Shown here: piece by piece, positions 8,367-16,763 of the stretch
Numbering within the stretch: the first letter of the stretch is position 1
Layout of the letters: each line of letters begins with the position of its first letter
NCBI GenBank assembly: GCA_964453075.1
Contig: CAYVNM010000006.1
Coordinates: 1-51,911 of the forward strand
Direction: 5' to 3'
DNA length: 51,911 nt
DNA from: C7867-006 sp964453075
GTDB lineage: Bacteria; Patescibacteriota; Minisyncoccia; Phycocordibacterales; DATDWN01
The notes under the pieces: generated by a model
Seen by the model: the letters and a program-made list of their open reading frames with translations, nothing else
Databases searched by the model: none
What the model was told of the DNA's origin: nothing
Position numbers and translations under genes: made by a program

Positions 8367-8849
8367 ATGTCAGAAAACGTTGATAGACTTCGTATGCTGG
8401 AGAATGGGTTCTGGACCAACAAAAAGGGAGAGGTTTTTCCTCTCTCTGATGTGGGCGATATCTGGCTCATGCATCTGCTGAAGAAGCTGGATATCTATCG
8501 TACTGGCAACTCATCAAGAGCAGATCGCATGAACAAAATGTACACACTCATTTTGGCAGAGTGTGACAAGAGGAAGTTGGTTACATCTTCTCCGAGATCA
8601 AACAAGTTGTGCCATTGCGGAAGGGTTGGTCTCTACAACGTCAGAGTGATGCAGAATGGTCACCTGAGGTCCCACTATTTCTGTGCGGAACATCGTCAAG
8701 AGGCCATGACTTTGCAGAAAGTGGTTATGGCTAAGAGAGATGTGGGTAAGACACTGAGGGAGAAGGACAGAAAGGAATTTGACCAGGAAGATGCCTGTCG
8801 TTCTGCTGCCAAAAAAACAACAAAATTCGGAAAAGGAGGGTATCGTTGA
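8367..8849 (+). CDS. GC-rich cassette protein with Cys/His metal-binding motif, unknown function
   Basis: This 160-residue protein starts at ATG 8367 behind a strong GGAGGAG Shine-Dalgarno sequence, so upstream in-frame starts are unlikely. The middle holds 'LCHCGRVGLYNVRV' and 'HYFCAEHRQEA', a CxC...CxxH pattern that could bind zinc. The C-terminus is very basic. I do not recognise the family. Codon use is much richer in C- and G-ending codons than in flanking genes, and the gene has its own promoter and terminator, suggesting an acquired single-gene unit. Confidence 0.8.
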   Translation: MSENVDRLRMLENGFWTNKKGEVFPLSDVGDIWLMHLLKKLDIYRTGNSSRADRMNKMYTLILAECDKRKLVTSSPRSNKLCHCGRVGLYNVRVMQNGHLRSHYFCAEHRQEAMTLQKVVMAKRDVGKTLREKDRKEFDQEDACRSAAKKTTKFGKGGYR

Positions 8850-8877
8850 TTTTTACGACAGCCCTCTAGTTCTTTTG

Positions 8878-8913
8878 GAAAGAAGGCCTCACGGTGGTTG
8901 TGGGGTCTTTTCC
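8878..8913 (+). terminator. Terminator of the 8367 cassette
   Basis: The stem GGCCTCAC (8885-8892) pairs with GTGGGGTC (8900-8907) with G-U pairs and is followed by TTTT. The stem can be extended by GGAAAGA/TCTTTTCC on the outside. Confidence 0.7.
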
Positions 8914-8974
8914 ATAAAGGTTGCTTTTTTTTCGCCTTTTGTGTATGCTCTAAGAACTTAAATAAATCAAATTT

Positions 8975-9130
8975 ATGTCACAAGACAGATTAATACAGCT
9001 AAAAAACAAGGAGTCTGGGGAAGTATATTGGACTTCAAAAAACAAGAAAAAAGTTGAGCGAAAAATAGAGCTCAAAAAATATAGTAAAAAACTTCGAAAG
9101 AGGATTACCTTCAAAGAAGCCAAAAAATAA
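8975..9130 (+). CDS. rpmG: 50S ribosomal protein bL33
   Basis: A 51-residue, lysine-rich protein: 'SQDRLIQLKNKESGEVYWTSKNKK...KLELKKYSKKLRKRITFKEAKK'-like pattern (residues 2-51), matching bL33 with its 'GEVYWTSKNKK' and 'KKYSKKLRK' blocks. The zinc-binding cysteines found in some bL33 proteins are absent. It is AT-rich like the other housekeeping genes. A bidirectional terminator separates it from the convergent tRNA-Trp. Confidence 0.88.
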   Translation: MSQDRLIQLKNKESGEVYWTSKNKKKVERKIELKKYSKKLRKRITFKEAKK

Positions 9131-9151
9131 AAACGCCTACTAGGCGTTTTT
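9129..9151. terminator. Bidirectional terminator between rpmG and tRNA-Trp
   Basis: The palindrome AAAAACGCCTA-CTAGGCGTTTTT has T-tracts on both strands and serves both converging units. Confidence 0.85.
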
Positions 9152-9160
9152 ATTTTATTG

Positions 9161-9231
9161 CGGGGGGTGGAAGAATCGGACTCCCGACAACGGTTTTGGA
9201 GACCGTAGTTATACCACTTAACTAACCCCCC
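9161..9231 (-). tRNA. tRNA-Trp (CCA anticodon)
   Basis: The acceptor GGGGGGT/ACCCCCC, discriminator G and anticodon arm ACGGT-CTCCAAA-ACCGT (anticodon CCA) are clear on the minus strand. CCA is not fully encoded. It lies 25 bp beyond the miaA stop on the same strand, and A36-A37-A38 make it a MiaA substrate. Confidence 0.93.
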
Positions 9232-9256
9232 TAGATTCATCTATGCTACACAATTT

Positions 9257-10189
9257 TTAACTTTTAAGCAAAAAGTGCTCAACGATTTTTTCAGCTTCAC
9301 TGTAATTTTTGGGTTTTACCCACCTTATTTTTTTATCCCCGCCTGCTCCCGACCGAACGGGAGGGCGGGCAGGTCTCTTGAACCATGTCATTTGTCTTTT
9401 TGCATATCGCCATATCTCAGTTTCTAACTTTTCCAAAAATTCTTTTTTTGTTATTTTGTTTTGTAAATATAGAGCTAAGTATCTGTATTCCAAACCCAGT
9501 GCCAACATTCTTTTCCAAGACAAACCCTTTTTATGTAAATTCTGTCCTTCTTTTATCATTCCTTTTTTGACGCGCGAAATTAACCTATTATGAATTCTTT
9601 CTTTCAATTCTTCGTCAGGAATAGTTAATCCTATTTGTAGGAATTGATAATCATTTTTATTCTTTTTTATTTTTGGTACAGAACCAAGTTTGGTTGCTAT
9701 TTCAATGGCCCGGATGAGTCTAACAGGATTTTTTTTATCTATATTTTTCAAACGTTTTGGATCTAGTTTTATTAAAATGGTTTGAAGTTCAGAAAGGCTT
9801 TTCTTCTCTAGTTTTTTACGTAGTTCTTTGTTTGGAGGAACTTCTGGTAGGACAATGTCATCCACTATTGATTGTATGTAGAATCCAGTACCACCACAGA
9901 TAATTGGTAGTTTGCCACGAGCAATGATTTCTTCAATTATTCTTTTTGTGTGTTTCAACCACTCTGACACAGAGAAAATCTTTTTAGGAGAAACAACATC
10001 CAGCATATGGTGGGCAATACCCATCATTTCTTTTTTTGTGATTTTTCCTGTACCCAAGTCTAAGTCGGTGTATACCTGTCTTGAATCAGCAGAAATAACC
10101 TCGCCATTATATTTTTTAGCAACTTTTACGGCAAAATCAGATTTACCTGTGGCAGTAGGGCCAAGTATCACTAGTATTTTAGGTTTCAT
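9257..10189 (-). CDS. miaA: tRNA dimethylallyltransferase MiaA with an in-frame palindromic insertion
   Basis: MiaA adds the isopentenyl group to A37 of tRNAs that read UNN codons. Motifs are the P-loop 'GPTATGKS' (residues 8-15), 'SADSRQVY', 'CGGTGFYI' and 'RQMTWFKR'. Between 'WFKR' and 'KKIRWVK', where the family is normally contiguous, about 13 extra residues (PARPPVRSGAGGD) are encoded by a palindrome (9337-9373). I start at ATG 10189 because the longer frame would run through tRNA-Leu. The gene is flanked on the same strand by tRNA-Leu(CAA) and tRNA-Trp, both likely substrates. Confidence 0.95.
   Translation of the reverse strand: MKPKILVILGPTATGKSDFAVKVAKKYNGEVISADSRQVYTDLDLGTGKITKKEMMGIAHHMLDVVSPKKIFSVSEWLKHTKRIIEEIIARGKLPIICGGTGFYIQSIVDDIVLPEVPPNKELRKKLEKKSLSELQTILIKLDPKRLKNIDKKNPVRLIRAIEIATKLGSVPKIKKNKNDYQFLQIGLTIPDEELKERIHNRLISRVKKGMIKEGQNLHKKGLSWKRMLALGLEYRYLALYLQNKITKKEFLEKLETEIWRYAKRQMTWFKRPARPPVRSGAGGDKKIRWVKPKNYSEAEKIVEHFLLKS
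9337..9373 (-). repeat. GC-rich palindromic element inside miaA (family 2)
   Basis: On the minus strand it reads CCTGCCCGCC, CTCCCG, a short loop, CGGGAG, CAGGCGGGG, forming nested arms. A close relative lies in dnaX (21304-21336) and a looser one in dus (20034-20074). It is in frame and has no stop codon, and its base composition differs sharply from the AT-rich host gene. Confidence 0.8.
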
Positions 10190-10197
10190 TCTATTTG

Positions 10198-10279
10198 TGC
10201 CGGAGAGAGGACTTGAACCTCCATCCCTTGCGAGACGCGATTTTGAGTCGCGCGCGTATACCAATTCCGCCACTCCGGC
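10198..10279 (-). tRNA. tRNA-Leu (CAA)
   Basis: A class II tRNA with acceptor GCCGGAG/CTCCGGC and anticodon loop CTCAAAA (anticodon CAA). Discriminator A is followed by CA, so CCA is not encoded. It ends 8 bp before the miaA start codon and probably shares its transcript. Confidence 0.93.
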
Positions 10280-10340
10280 ATTAACTTTATTAGTCTATAT
10301 TTATTTTACTAAAAAATCAATTTCGTGATAAAATACGTGT

Positions 10341-11384
10341 ATGACACAGTTTTACAATGATTCTGTTTTCTGGATTGATGTAGAAAAAATACACCCGAAT
10401 CCATTTCAACCTAGAAGAGAGTTCGACGAAGCACAATTACAAAGTTTGGCTGACTCCATAAGACAATACGGGGTTCTTCAGGCATTAGTTGTTACTCGCA
10501 AAGAAGTTCCAAAGGAGGATGGTGGTTTGGCTGTTGAATATGAACTCATTGCTGGTGAGAGAAGACTTCGTGCTTCCAAACTAGCTGGTCTAACACAAGT
10601 TCCAGCTTTAATAAAAGTAGGAGATGAGGAAAATGATTTAATGAAGTTGGAGCTTGCCATCATAGAAAACATTCAGCGTGAGGATTTAAATCCTGTAGAT
10701 AGGTCTAAGGCCTTTCAGAGGCTTATAGATGAATTTGGTTTTAAGCACGTTGAAATAGCAAAAAAAGTAGGGAAGAGTCGCGAGTATGTTTCAAATTCTG
10801 TTAGACTTTTATCTCTTCCTCCAGAAATTTTGGACGCTTTGTCTTTGGGTAAAATATCAGAAGGTCACGCAAGACCTCTTATGATGCTCGGTGACAGGGC
10901 GGAAGAACAGAACACTCTTTTTAAAGAAATAATGTTCAAGAAACTTACTGTACGTGAGGCCGAGGCTATAGGTCGCAGAATTGCTTATGACAAGATACGA
11001 AAGAAAGGAATTACACTAGATCCTGAAACACAAGAATTAGAAGAAAAATTAACAGAAACTCTGGGTACTCGTGTCTCGATTGAAAAAAGAGAAAATGGAG
11101 GGAAAATTTTGATAGATTATTTTTCCAATGAAGACCTTAGAGATATTCTGGAACTTATAAAAACGAACAAAGTATCTTCTCCAACAGAGAGATTAGAGAG
11201 ACATATGGCAGAAAATCCTATTCCTCCAAAAAATGACAACATTCCAGATTATGTTAGAGATCCTGACTTGGCAGAAATGACAATAGAAGATTTGAATAAC
11301 ATGGATGATAGAACTCCCGAACAACAAAAAGAAGATGAGAACAGTGAAGACGAGCTGTACTCTATAAAAAATTTCTCAGTTTAA
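10341..11384 (+). CDS. parB: Chromosome partitioning protein ParB
   Basis: The 347-residue protein has the ParB N-terminal CTP-binding box ('HPNPFQPRREFDE', 'LIAGERRLRASK', 'ENIQREDLNPVD'), the central HTH ('EIAKKVGKSREYVSNSVRLL') and a C-terminal region with an acidic tail. It would bind parS and load SMC or partner with ParA. No parA or clear parS site is in this window. A -10-like TAAAAT (10329-10334) ends 6 nt before ATG, implying a leaderless mRNA. Its stop overlaps that of the convergent RelA/SpoT gene. Confidence 0.92.
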   Translation: MTQFYNDSVFWIDVEKIHPNPFQPRREFDEAQLQSLADSIRQYGVLQALVVTRKEVPKEDGGLAVEYELIAGERRLRASKLAGLTQVPALIKVGDEENDLMKLELAIIENIQREDLNPVDRSKAFQRLIDEFGFKHVEIAKKVGKSREYVSNSVRLLSLPPEILDALSLGKISEGHARPLMMLGDRAEEQNTLFKEIMFKKLTVREAEAIGRRIAYDKIRKKGITLDPETQELEEKLTETLGTRVSIEKRENGGKILIDYFSNEDLRDILELIKTNKVSSPTERLERHMAENPIPPKNDNIPDYVRDPDLAEMTIEDLNNMDDRTPEQQKEDENSEDELYSIKNFSV

Positions 11385-12895
11385 TTTTTATTTGTTTTAT
11401 CAAGTTCACTTCTTATGTGTCTCCTGGCCATAGTGGTTTTGCAGTAAGGTATCCATTTGCTACTAGGTTTTGAGTTTTTCTTGGTTTCTATTTCTACGCG
11501 ATCGCCATTTTGAAGTATGGTATTTATAGCCACAAATTTTCCATTTATTTTTGCGCCAGACATTCTGTTTCCTATGTCGGTGTGGATGGCATATGCAAAA
11601 TCAATCACTGAAGATTCTTTTGGAAGATCTATCACATCACCTATAGGGGTGAATACAAAAATTCTCTCTTTGAAAAAGTCATCTTTTATATCATCCATAA
11701 ACTCATCACCAGCCTCTTTTTGATACTCTACTAGCTCTTTGACCCAGTGTGGAATATCTACTGTTGGTTTCTCTCCGTTTTCTTTTGTCTGTTTTTTTGC
11801 TGGTAGGATTTTTGTAACCCAAAGAAGACTTGGGTTTGTTGTTTTTTTCTTTACACCTTCTTTATATGATAGATGTGAAGCGATACCGTACTCTGCTTCT
11901 CGGTGCATCTCTTCTGTTCTTATCTGTACCTCAATAATTCCTCCATCTCCAGAAAAAATGGTTGTATGAATAGATCTATAGCCGTTAAGTTTTGGAGAGG
12001 CGATATAGTCTTTTATTCTTCCAGGAAGCGGTCTCCATGATCCGTGTATTATTCCAAGGATTCTATAGCAGTCAGGTATTTCTGGAACTGTTATACGAAG
12101 GGCGGATATATCATAAATTTTTTCAATATCCATATCGTTTCGAGAAAGTTTCCTAAATAGAGAATATAAACCTTTAACTCTGTGATCTATGCGAAAATGA
12201 ATTATGCCGTTTTCTGCCAAATGTTTTTTTATTTGTTTCTCAAATTTTTCTAGATATCTTTCTTGCTCTTCACCACGAATTTTTAGTAGTCTCTGTACTT
12301 CTTTGTATTCCTTTGGATAAACATAGGAAAAAGCTAAATCCTCCAACTCTCTTTGGAGCCTTTTTATTCCGAGTCTGCTTGCTATAGGTGCGTATATTTC
12401 TAGAGTTTCTTTGGCTATGCGCATTTGTTTTTCCTCGCGAACATATTGAAGAGTCTGCATGTTGTGGAGCCTGTCGCATAGTTTAATAATCAAAACTCTA
12501 ATATCTTGTGACATGGCCACAAAAAGTTTTCGCAAGCTCTCGTTGTATCTGGTTGTACCTCTGTATTTTATTTTTCCAAGTTTAGTAACTCCTTCAACCA
12601 AAAACAATATTTCAGATCCAAATTCTTTTTCTAGTTCTTCTCTTGTAACAGATGTGTCTTCGACAATATCATGTAGGAAACCGGCAGCTATGGTTGTAGC
12701 TCCCATACCAAGTTCTGCGATGTTTTTTGCTGTTGCGAATAGGTGATTGAAATATGGTTCTCCACTATTTCGTACATGGCCCGAATGCGCCTTCATAGAG
12801 AAATTATAGGCTTTTTCTATAAGCGCTATATCACTAGAATCTTTGGTATTCAAAAGAGAGAAAATCTCTTTAATATCATTGTTTCCACTATTCAT
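11381..12895 (-). CDS. RelA/SpoT homologue, (p)ppGpp synthetase/hydrolase
   Basis: The domains in order are an HD hydrolase (HSGHVR..., HDIVED at 75-80), a nucleotidyltransferase ('ISALRITV', 'RIKDYIASPKLNGYRSIHTTI', 'EVQIRTEEMHREAEYGIASH') and a TGS domain ('RIFVFTPIGDVIDLPKESSVIDFAYAIHT'). The C-terminal ACT/RRM part of long RSH proteins is missing, giving 504 residues. Both active sites look intact, so it could make and break the alarmone. The tail-to-tail overlap with parB is 3 bases, with TTAA shared. Confidence 0.92.
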   Translation of the reverse strand: MNSGNNDIKEIFSLLNTKDSSDIALIEKAYNFSMKAHSGHVRNSGEPYFNHLFATAKNIAELGMGATTIAAGFLHDIVEDTSVTREELEKEFGSEILFLVEGVTKLGKIKYRGTTRYNESLRKLFVAMSQDIRVLIIKLCDRLHNMQTLQYVREEKQMRIAKETLEIYAPIASRLGIKRLQRELEDLAFSYVYPKEYKEVQRLLKIRGEEQERYLEKFEKQIKKHLAENGIIHFRIDHRVKGLYSLFRKLSRNDMDIEKIYDISALRITVPEIPDCYRILGIIHGSWRPLPGRIKDYIASPKLNGYRSIHTTIFSGDGGIIEVQIRTEEMHREAEYGIASHLSYKEGVKKKTTNPSLLWVTKILPAKKQTKENGEKPTVDIPHWVKELVEYQKEAGDEFMDDIKDDFFKERIFVFTPIGDVIDLPKESSVIDFAYAIHTDIGNRMSGAKINGKFVAINTILQNGDRVEIETKKNSKPSSKWIPYCKTTMARRHIRSELDKTNKN

Positions 12896-12937
12896 ATAGC
12901 AGGATTATACCCTAAAACCTATAAAGAAGTTATGGTA

Positions 12938-12966
12938 TTGATTTTTATATATAAGTATGATATAAT
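12938..12966 (+). promoter_or_regulatory. Promoter of the 12988 cassette
   Basis: TTGATT (12938-12943), 17-nt spacer, TATAAT (12961-12966), followed by a short leader with AGGAGA. Confidence 0.75.
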
Positions 12967-12987
12967 TGAGTTCAGGAGATGCTTACA

Positions 12988-13218
12988 ATGTCTGGAACTG
13001 AATTCGGTGTGGGTTTCGCTGGAGTCGTTCTCCTGGCCTTGATTTGGGGCCTGAAGGCGGACGGGTATTTTCAGAAATGCAAGAAGTGTGGCAGTCGACT
13101 GACTACTGTGCGTGGTTCGTACCACACTTCACACTGGATTTACGTGAGGTACGTTCACTGTTGGAGTTGTGGTACCAACACCTGGCCGCCTCCGTGGCAT
13201 CTGGTGAACAAAGAGTAA
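12988..13218 (+). CDS. GC-rich cassette: small membrane-anchored zinc-ribbon-like protein
   Basis: The 76-residue protein has one N-terminal transmembrane helix (about residues 6-22) followed by 'CKKCGSRLTTV' and 'HCWSCGTNTWPPPW', a CxxC...CxxC pair typical of a zinc ribbon. ATG 12988 is chosen over 12979 because the Shine-Dalgarno AGGAGA sits 8 nt before it. It has its own promoter and terminator and GC-richer codons than parB or topA. The family is not recognised. Confidence 0.75.
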   Translation: MSGTEFGVGFAGVVLLALIWGLKADGYFQKCKKCGSRLTTVRGSYHTSHWIYVRYVHCWSCGTNTWPPPWHLVNKE

Positions 13219-13226
13219 GTGCGTAT

Positions 13227-13283
13227 GGTCTCAACACAGAAAAGTTCTCACATAATGTGGAGCTTTACGTGTTGAGGCCTTTT
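13227..13283 (+). terminator. Terminator of the 12988 cassette
   Basis: GGTCTCAACAC (13227-13237) pairs with GTGTTGAGGCC (13269-13279), enclosing a second hairpin, and is followed by TTTT. Confidence 0.75.
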
Positions 13284-13289
13284 CTGTAC

Positions 13290-15497
13290 CTAATCTTTTT
13301 TCTTTTTAGCAAAACCTCTTTTCTTTTTTTCTTCGGCTAGTATTTCCAATGCACGTGGAAGTTCGATAGTATAAACATCATCTTCTTTTAGTGAACGAAA
13401 ATCTTTTTGATGAACTATGTATGGTCCAAATCGGCCAATATTTGCTGTTATTTTTTCTCCAGTTGTCGGGTGAACCCCAAGTGTTCTTGGAAGAGTCAGG
13501 TATTTTAGGGCGTCTTGTAGGGTAACAGAAGACAAATCCTTACCTTTTGGTATAGAGGCCATTTTTGGTTTTGGTGCTTTTTTACTTCCTTTACCCTTAA
13601 CTCTTTCACCAATCTGAACATAAGGTCCGTATTTTCCAACCATCATAAAAATAGGTAATCCAGATTCTGGATCAATACCCAAAGGTTCATCTTTTTTTAT
13701 TTCTTCACCATCCATAGTCAAGGCACCTTCACAGTCTGGATATTTTGCACAAGACAGAAACTTGCCACTTCGTGACAATTTTATAATCATAGGACCTCCA
13801 CAAACTGGACATTTGAATGATTTATCTGCATTACCAAGATTTGTAACCTTGTCCAATTTGTCCTTGCTTTTTATCTCAGCTATGAATGGTTTGTAGAAAG
13901 TTTTTAGTGTTTTTACATATTCTTCTTTACCTTCAGCTATAAGATCAAGTCGATCTTCCATGTCGGCTGTAAAGCTGTCACTTATGTATCCAGCAAAGTT
14001 ATCTTCAAGAAAACTAGAGACGACATCTCCGGTATCTGTTGGTATCAGAGCTTTGTTTTGCTTTTCTACGTAACCTCTATCTTCTAGTGTTTTGATCGTT
14101 GAAGCATATGTACTAGGTCTTCCAATTCCTCTTTTTTCTAGTTCTTTTATAAGTCCTGCTTCAGAATATCTTCCCGGTGGTTCTGTTTGTTTTTCTTCCT
14201 TGGAAATATTTTTTAATTCGAGTTTCTCATTTGTTTTTACCTTTGGCAATTCAACATCATCTCCTCTAGATGCAGGATCTCCTAGTAACCAACCGGGAAA
14301 TTTTATTTGTGATCCGGTTACAGAAAAATCTGGAATACCGTCTTTTTCTGAAAGACCTTTCACGTTTGCTGTTATTTTTGTTCGTAAGGTTTTTGCATCT
14401 TTCATTTGAGACGACAAAGCTCTTCTCCAAATGAGTTCATATAATTTTTTTTGTTCGTCATTTATGCCCGCATGCTCTATGTCAAAATGTGTTGGTCGGA
14501 TGGCTTCATGTGCTTCCTGGGCATTTTTGCTTTTTGTTGTAAATTTTCTAATTTGTAAATATTCTTTTCCAAATTTTTTCTCAACAACACTGGCTATCTG
14601 AGCAATGGCCACATTACTTAGGTTTGTAGAATCAGTACGCATATACGTAATATGTCCAGCTTCATACAACTTCTGAGCGATACCCATTGTTCTAGAAGGT
14701 GAGAAACCGAGCCTAGAACTGGCTGTTTGTTGTAAGGTAGAAGTTATAAAAGGAGCTCGTGGACTTTTTTTGACATCTGATTCTTTTACGTCTTTCACAT
14801 ACCACTTGTTTTCCTTACCAGCTTTTTCTGCGGTTTCAATAATGTAGTCTAAAACTTTTTTATCTGTAGGTTCTTCCTCGCAGACAAGAGTTATAGAATT
14901 TTTGTTTTCAGTATTAAAATCAGCTGAAACAACCCAGAATGTGTGACTTTTGAAAGCACGAATCTCTCTCTCACGTTCCATTATTATACGTAGGGCAGGA
15001 GATTGAACTCTACCTGCTGATAGCCCATAACGAACTTTCTTCCATATAAGTCCAGACAAGTCATATCCCACAAGCCTATCCAGAACTCTTCTGGCTTCTT
15101 GAGCTTGCTTCAAATTATCATCTATTTTTCTTGGGTGTTTTATTGCTTCAACCACCGCCTCTTTTGTAATTTCGTGAAAAACTACCCGTTTTGGATGTTT
15201 GAGGCCTGTAGCTTCTGCGATATGCCAAGCAATAGCTTCTCCTTCACGGTCGGGGTCAGTTGCAAGCAAAACTTCCTTTGCTTTTTTTGAAAGAGTTTTA
15301 AGCTCGTTAACAATCTTTTCTTTACCTTTTGATATTTCATAATGTGGAATAAAACCACCTTCTATATCAATGGCTTTTTTATTTGATTTTGGTAAGTCGC
15401 GAATATGACCTACAGAAGCAACCACTGTATATTCTCCATCAAGATATTTTGAAATAGTTTTTGCTTTTGCTGGAGATTCGACAATAAGTAATTTCAT
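13290..15497 (-). CDS. topA: DNA topoisomerase I
   Basis: This 735-residue type IA topoisomerase relaxes negative supercoils. The TOPRIM domain starts at the N-terminus ('LLIVESPAKAKTISKYL', 'DPDREGEAIAWH'), and the active-site Tyr is in 'ITYMRTDSTNLS' (near residue 287). One four-Cys zinc finger ('CPVCGGPM...CAKYPDCEG') and two short C-terminal repeats ('GKYGPYVQIGE', 'GRFGPYIVHQ') follow. ATG 15497 fits the family start. The frame is open further upstream but without homology. Confidence 0.95.
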   Translation of the reverse strand: MKLLIVESPAKAKTISKYLDGEYTVVASVGHIRDLPKSNKKAIDIEGGFIPHYEISKGKEKIVNELKTLSKKAKEVLLATDPDREGEAIAWHIAEATGLKHPKRVVFHEITKEAVVEAIKHPRKIDDNLKQAQEARRVLDRLVGYDLSGLIWKKVRYGLSAGRVQSPALRIIMEREREIRAFKSHTFWVVSADFNTENKNSITLVCEEEPTDKKVLDYIIETAEKAGKENKWYVKDVKESDVKKSPRAPFITSTLQQTASSRLGFSPSRTMGIAQKLYEAGHITYMRTDSTNLSNVAIAQIASVVEKKFGKEYLQIRKFTTKSKNAQEAHEAIRPTHFDIEHAGINDEQKKLYELIWRRALSSQMKDAKTLRTKITANVKGLSEKDGIPDFSVTGSQIKFPGWLLGDPASRGDDVELPKVKTNEKLELKNISKEEKQTEPPGRYSEAGLIKELEKRGIGRPSTYASTIKTLEDRGYVEKQNKALIPTDTGDVVSSFLEDNFAGYISDSFTADMEDRLDLIAEGKEEYVKTLKTFYKPFIAEIKSKDKLDKVTNLGNADKSFKCPVCGGPMIIKLSRSGKFLSCAKYPDCEGALTMDGEEIKKDEPLGIDPESGLPIFMMVGKYGPYVQIGERVKGKGSKKAPKPKMASIPKGKDLSSVTLQDALKYLTLPRTLGVHPTTGEKITANIGRFGPYIVHQKDFRSLKEDDVYTIELPRALEILAEEKKKRGFAKKKKD

Positions 15498-15565
15498 ACG
15501 TTTGTCTAGTATTACCGTTTTTTTATTTTTTTGCAAATCTTTGGTGCAATAAATATTTAAGGCGA

Positions 15566-15592
15566 AGGGGTGTTGCATCTTGCAACACCCCT
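15566..15592 (-). terminator. Terminator of the 15597 cassette
   Basis: A perfect stem AGGGGTGTTGCA/TGCAACACCCCT follows the stop codon of the minus-strand cassette gene. Confidence 0.7.
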
Positions 15593-15596
15593 CAAG

Positions 15597-15821
15597 TCAC
15601 GGAACAGTTGGTGGCCACTTCTTCTGTCCGAGTGGACGGATCTTTTGTCCGAGACAGTAGTCCTCAACTCGTGCTAGCCAGCACGGGATGTCGAAGAATC
15701 CTATCGTGTTTGGCGGCACGAGGGGTCCCCAATGCTTACGGACAACGCCTCCCTTTTTCCCACAGTCACTGCACTCTGTTTCCGGAAACACTCCAACTTC
15801 TGTGTCGGCTGTCGAAGGCAT
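15597..15821 (-). CDS. GC-rich cassette: small Cys-containing protein, unknown function
   Basis: The 74-residue protein contains 'CSDCGKKGG' near the N-terminus and two later cysteines ('IPCWLARVEDYC'), which could form one metal site. A GAGGAGATGGGCT leader gives a strong Shine-Dalgarno sequence before ATG 15821. A TATAAT lies just upstream (15843-15848 region) and reaches into the end of dprA. GC-rich codon use sets it apart from topA and dprA. No family recognised. Confidence 0.7.
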   Translation of the reverse strand: MPSTADTEVGVFPETECSDCGKKGGVVRKHWGPLVPPNTIGFFDIPCWLARVEDYCLGQKIRPLGQKKWPPTVP

Positions 15822-15864
15822 AGCCCATCTCCTCTGTGGGGTATTATAGCATGTTTGTAATTTT

Positions 15865-16725
15865 TTATTTTAGGTGTATCTCACCCATGATTTCTTCCAA
15901 AATGCCTTTAATTTCCATTGTAGCTATAATGGTCTGGGTTACATATACTGGTTTGCCCAGTCTGCGAATGATTTCGTCACGAGACAATGGTTCGTTTAAT
16001 ATATTAATAACCTCGTGTTCATCAGATGAACATTCCGAATAGTCTCTTTTTCTAAACAGATCTTCGTGTGGATTTAATCCTAGAGCAGTTATTATGTCGC
16101 TAGATTGTGTTATGGGTGTAGCGCCGAGGCGGAGTAACATATGTGGCCCTTCGGATGTTTGTGAAAAAATTGAATGAGGGACGGTGAACACATCTCTGTT
16201 GTATTCGATTGCGTATTTAGAAGTGATCAATGTTCCTGATTTGAGTGCGGCCTCTATGACCATTGTAGCGTGACACATTCCTGCCATGATTCTGTTTCTT
16301 TGTGGTGGACTCCATGGTGTTGTGACGAAATCATCTGCAAATTCAGAAATTAGAGCTCCACCATTCTCAACTATATCTTTTGCTAAATTTCGGTTACTGG
16401 ACGGGTACAGTACTTTTTGAGAAAGACCAGATGCGGGCACAGCAATAGTTGGTAAACCTGATTTTATTGCAGCTCTATGGGCTATGGCATCCATACCCAA
16501 AGCAAGTCCAGAGACTATTGTTATTGAATATCCTCTTAGTCCTTCGATTAGTTTTTCACAAACTACTTTTCCATAATCACTATATTTTCTAGAACCGACA
16601 ACAGCTAAATATTTTTCTGTTTTAGGTAGTTCTCCAATAATCCTCATGGATTTTGGGGGATCGTTTATTTGTAGGAGTAGGGGAGGAAAATCTTTTTTAT
16701 CCAAATTGCGAATTTCCATGTCCAT
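15865..16725 (-). CDS. dprA: DNA-processing protein DprA/Smf
   Basis: DprA binds incoming single-stranded DNA and loads RecA during transformation. The Rossmann-type core shows 'VVGSRKYSDYG', 'VSGLALGMDAIAHRAA', 'GLSQKVLYPSSNRNLA', 'SPPQRNRIMAGM' and 'SGTLITSKYAIEYNRDVFTVPH'. A C-terminal winged-helix (about residues 230-286) follows. At 286 residues it is slightly short because the N-terminal SAM-like domain is missing. It starts head-to-head with serS. Confidence 0.92.
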   Translation of the reverse strand: MDMEIRNLDKKDFPPLLLQINDPPKSMRIIGELPKTEKYLAVVGSRKYSDYGKVVCEKLIEGLRGYSITIVSGLALGMDAIAHRAAIKSGLPTIAVPASGLSQKVLYPSSNRNLAKDIVENGGALISEFADDFVTTPWSPPQRNRIMAGMCHATMVIEAALKSGTLITSKYAIEYNRDVFTVPHSIFSQTSEGPHMLLRLGATPITQSSDIITALGLNPHEDLFRKRDYSECSSDEHEVINILNEPLSRDEIIRRLGKPVYVTQTIIATMEIKGILEEIMGEIHLK

Positions 16726-16763
16726 ATTTGTATAGTATATCGTATTTTTGCTACACTATATAT

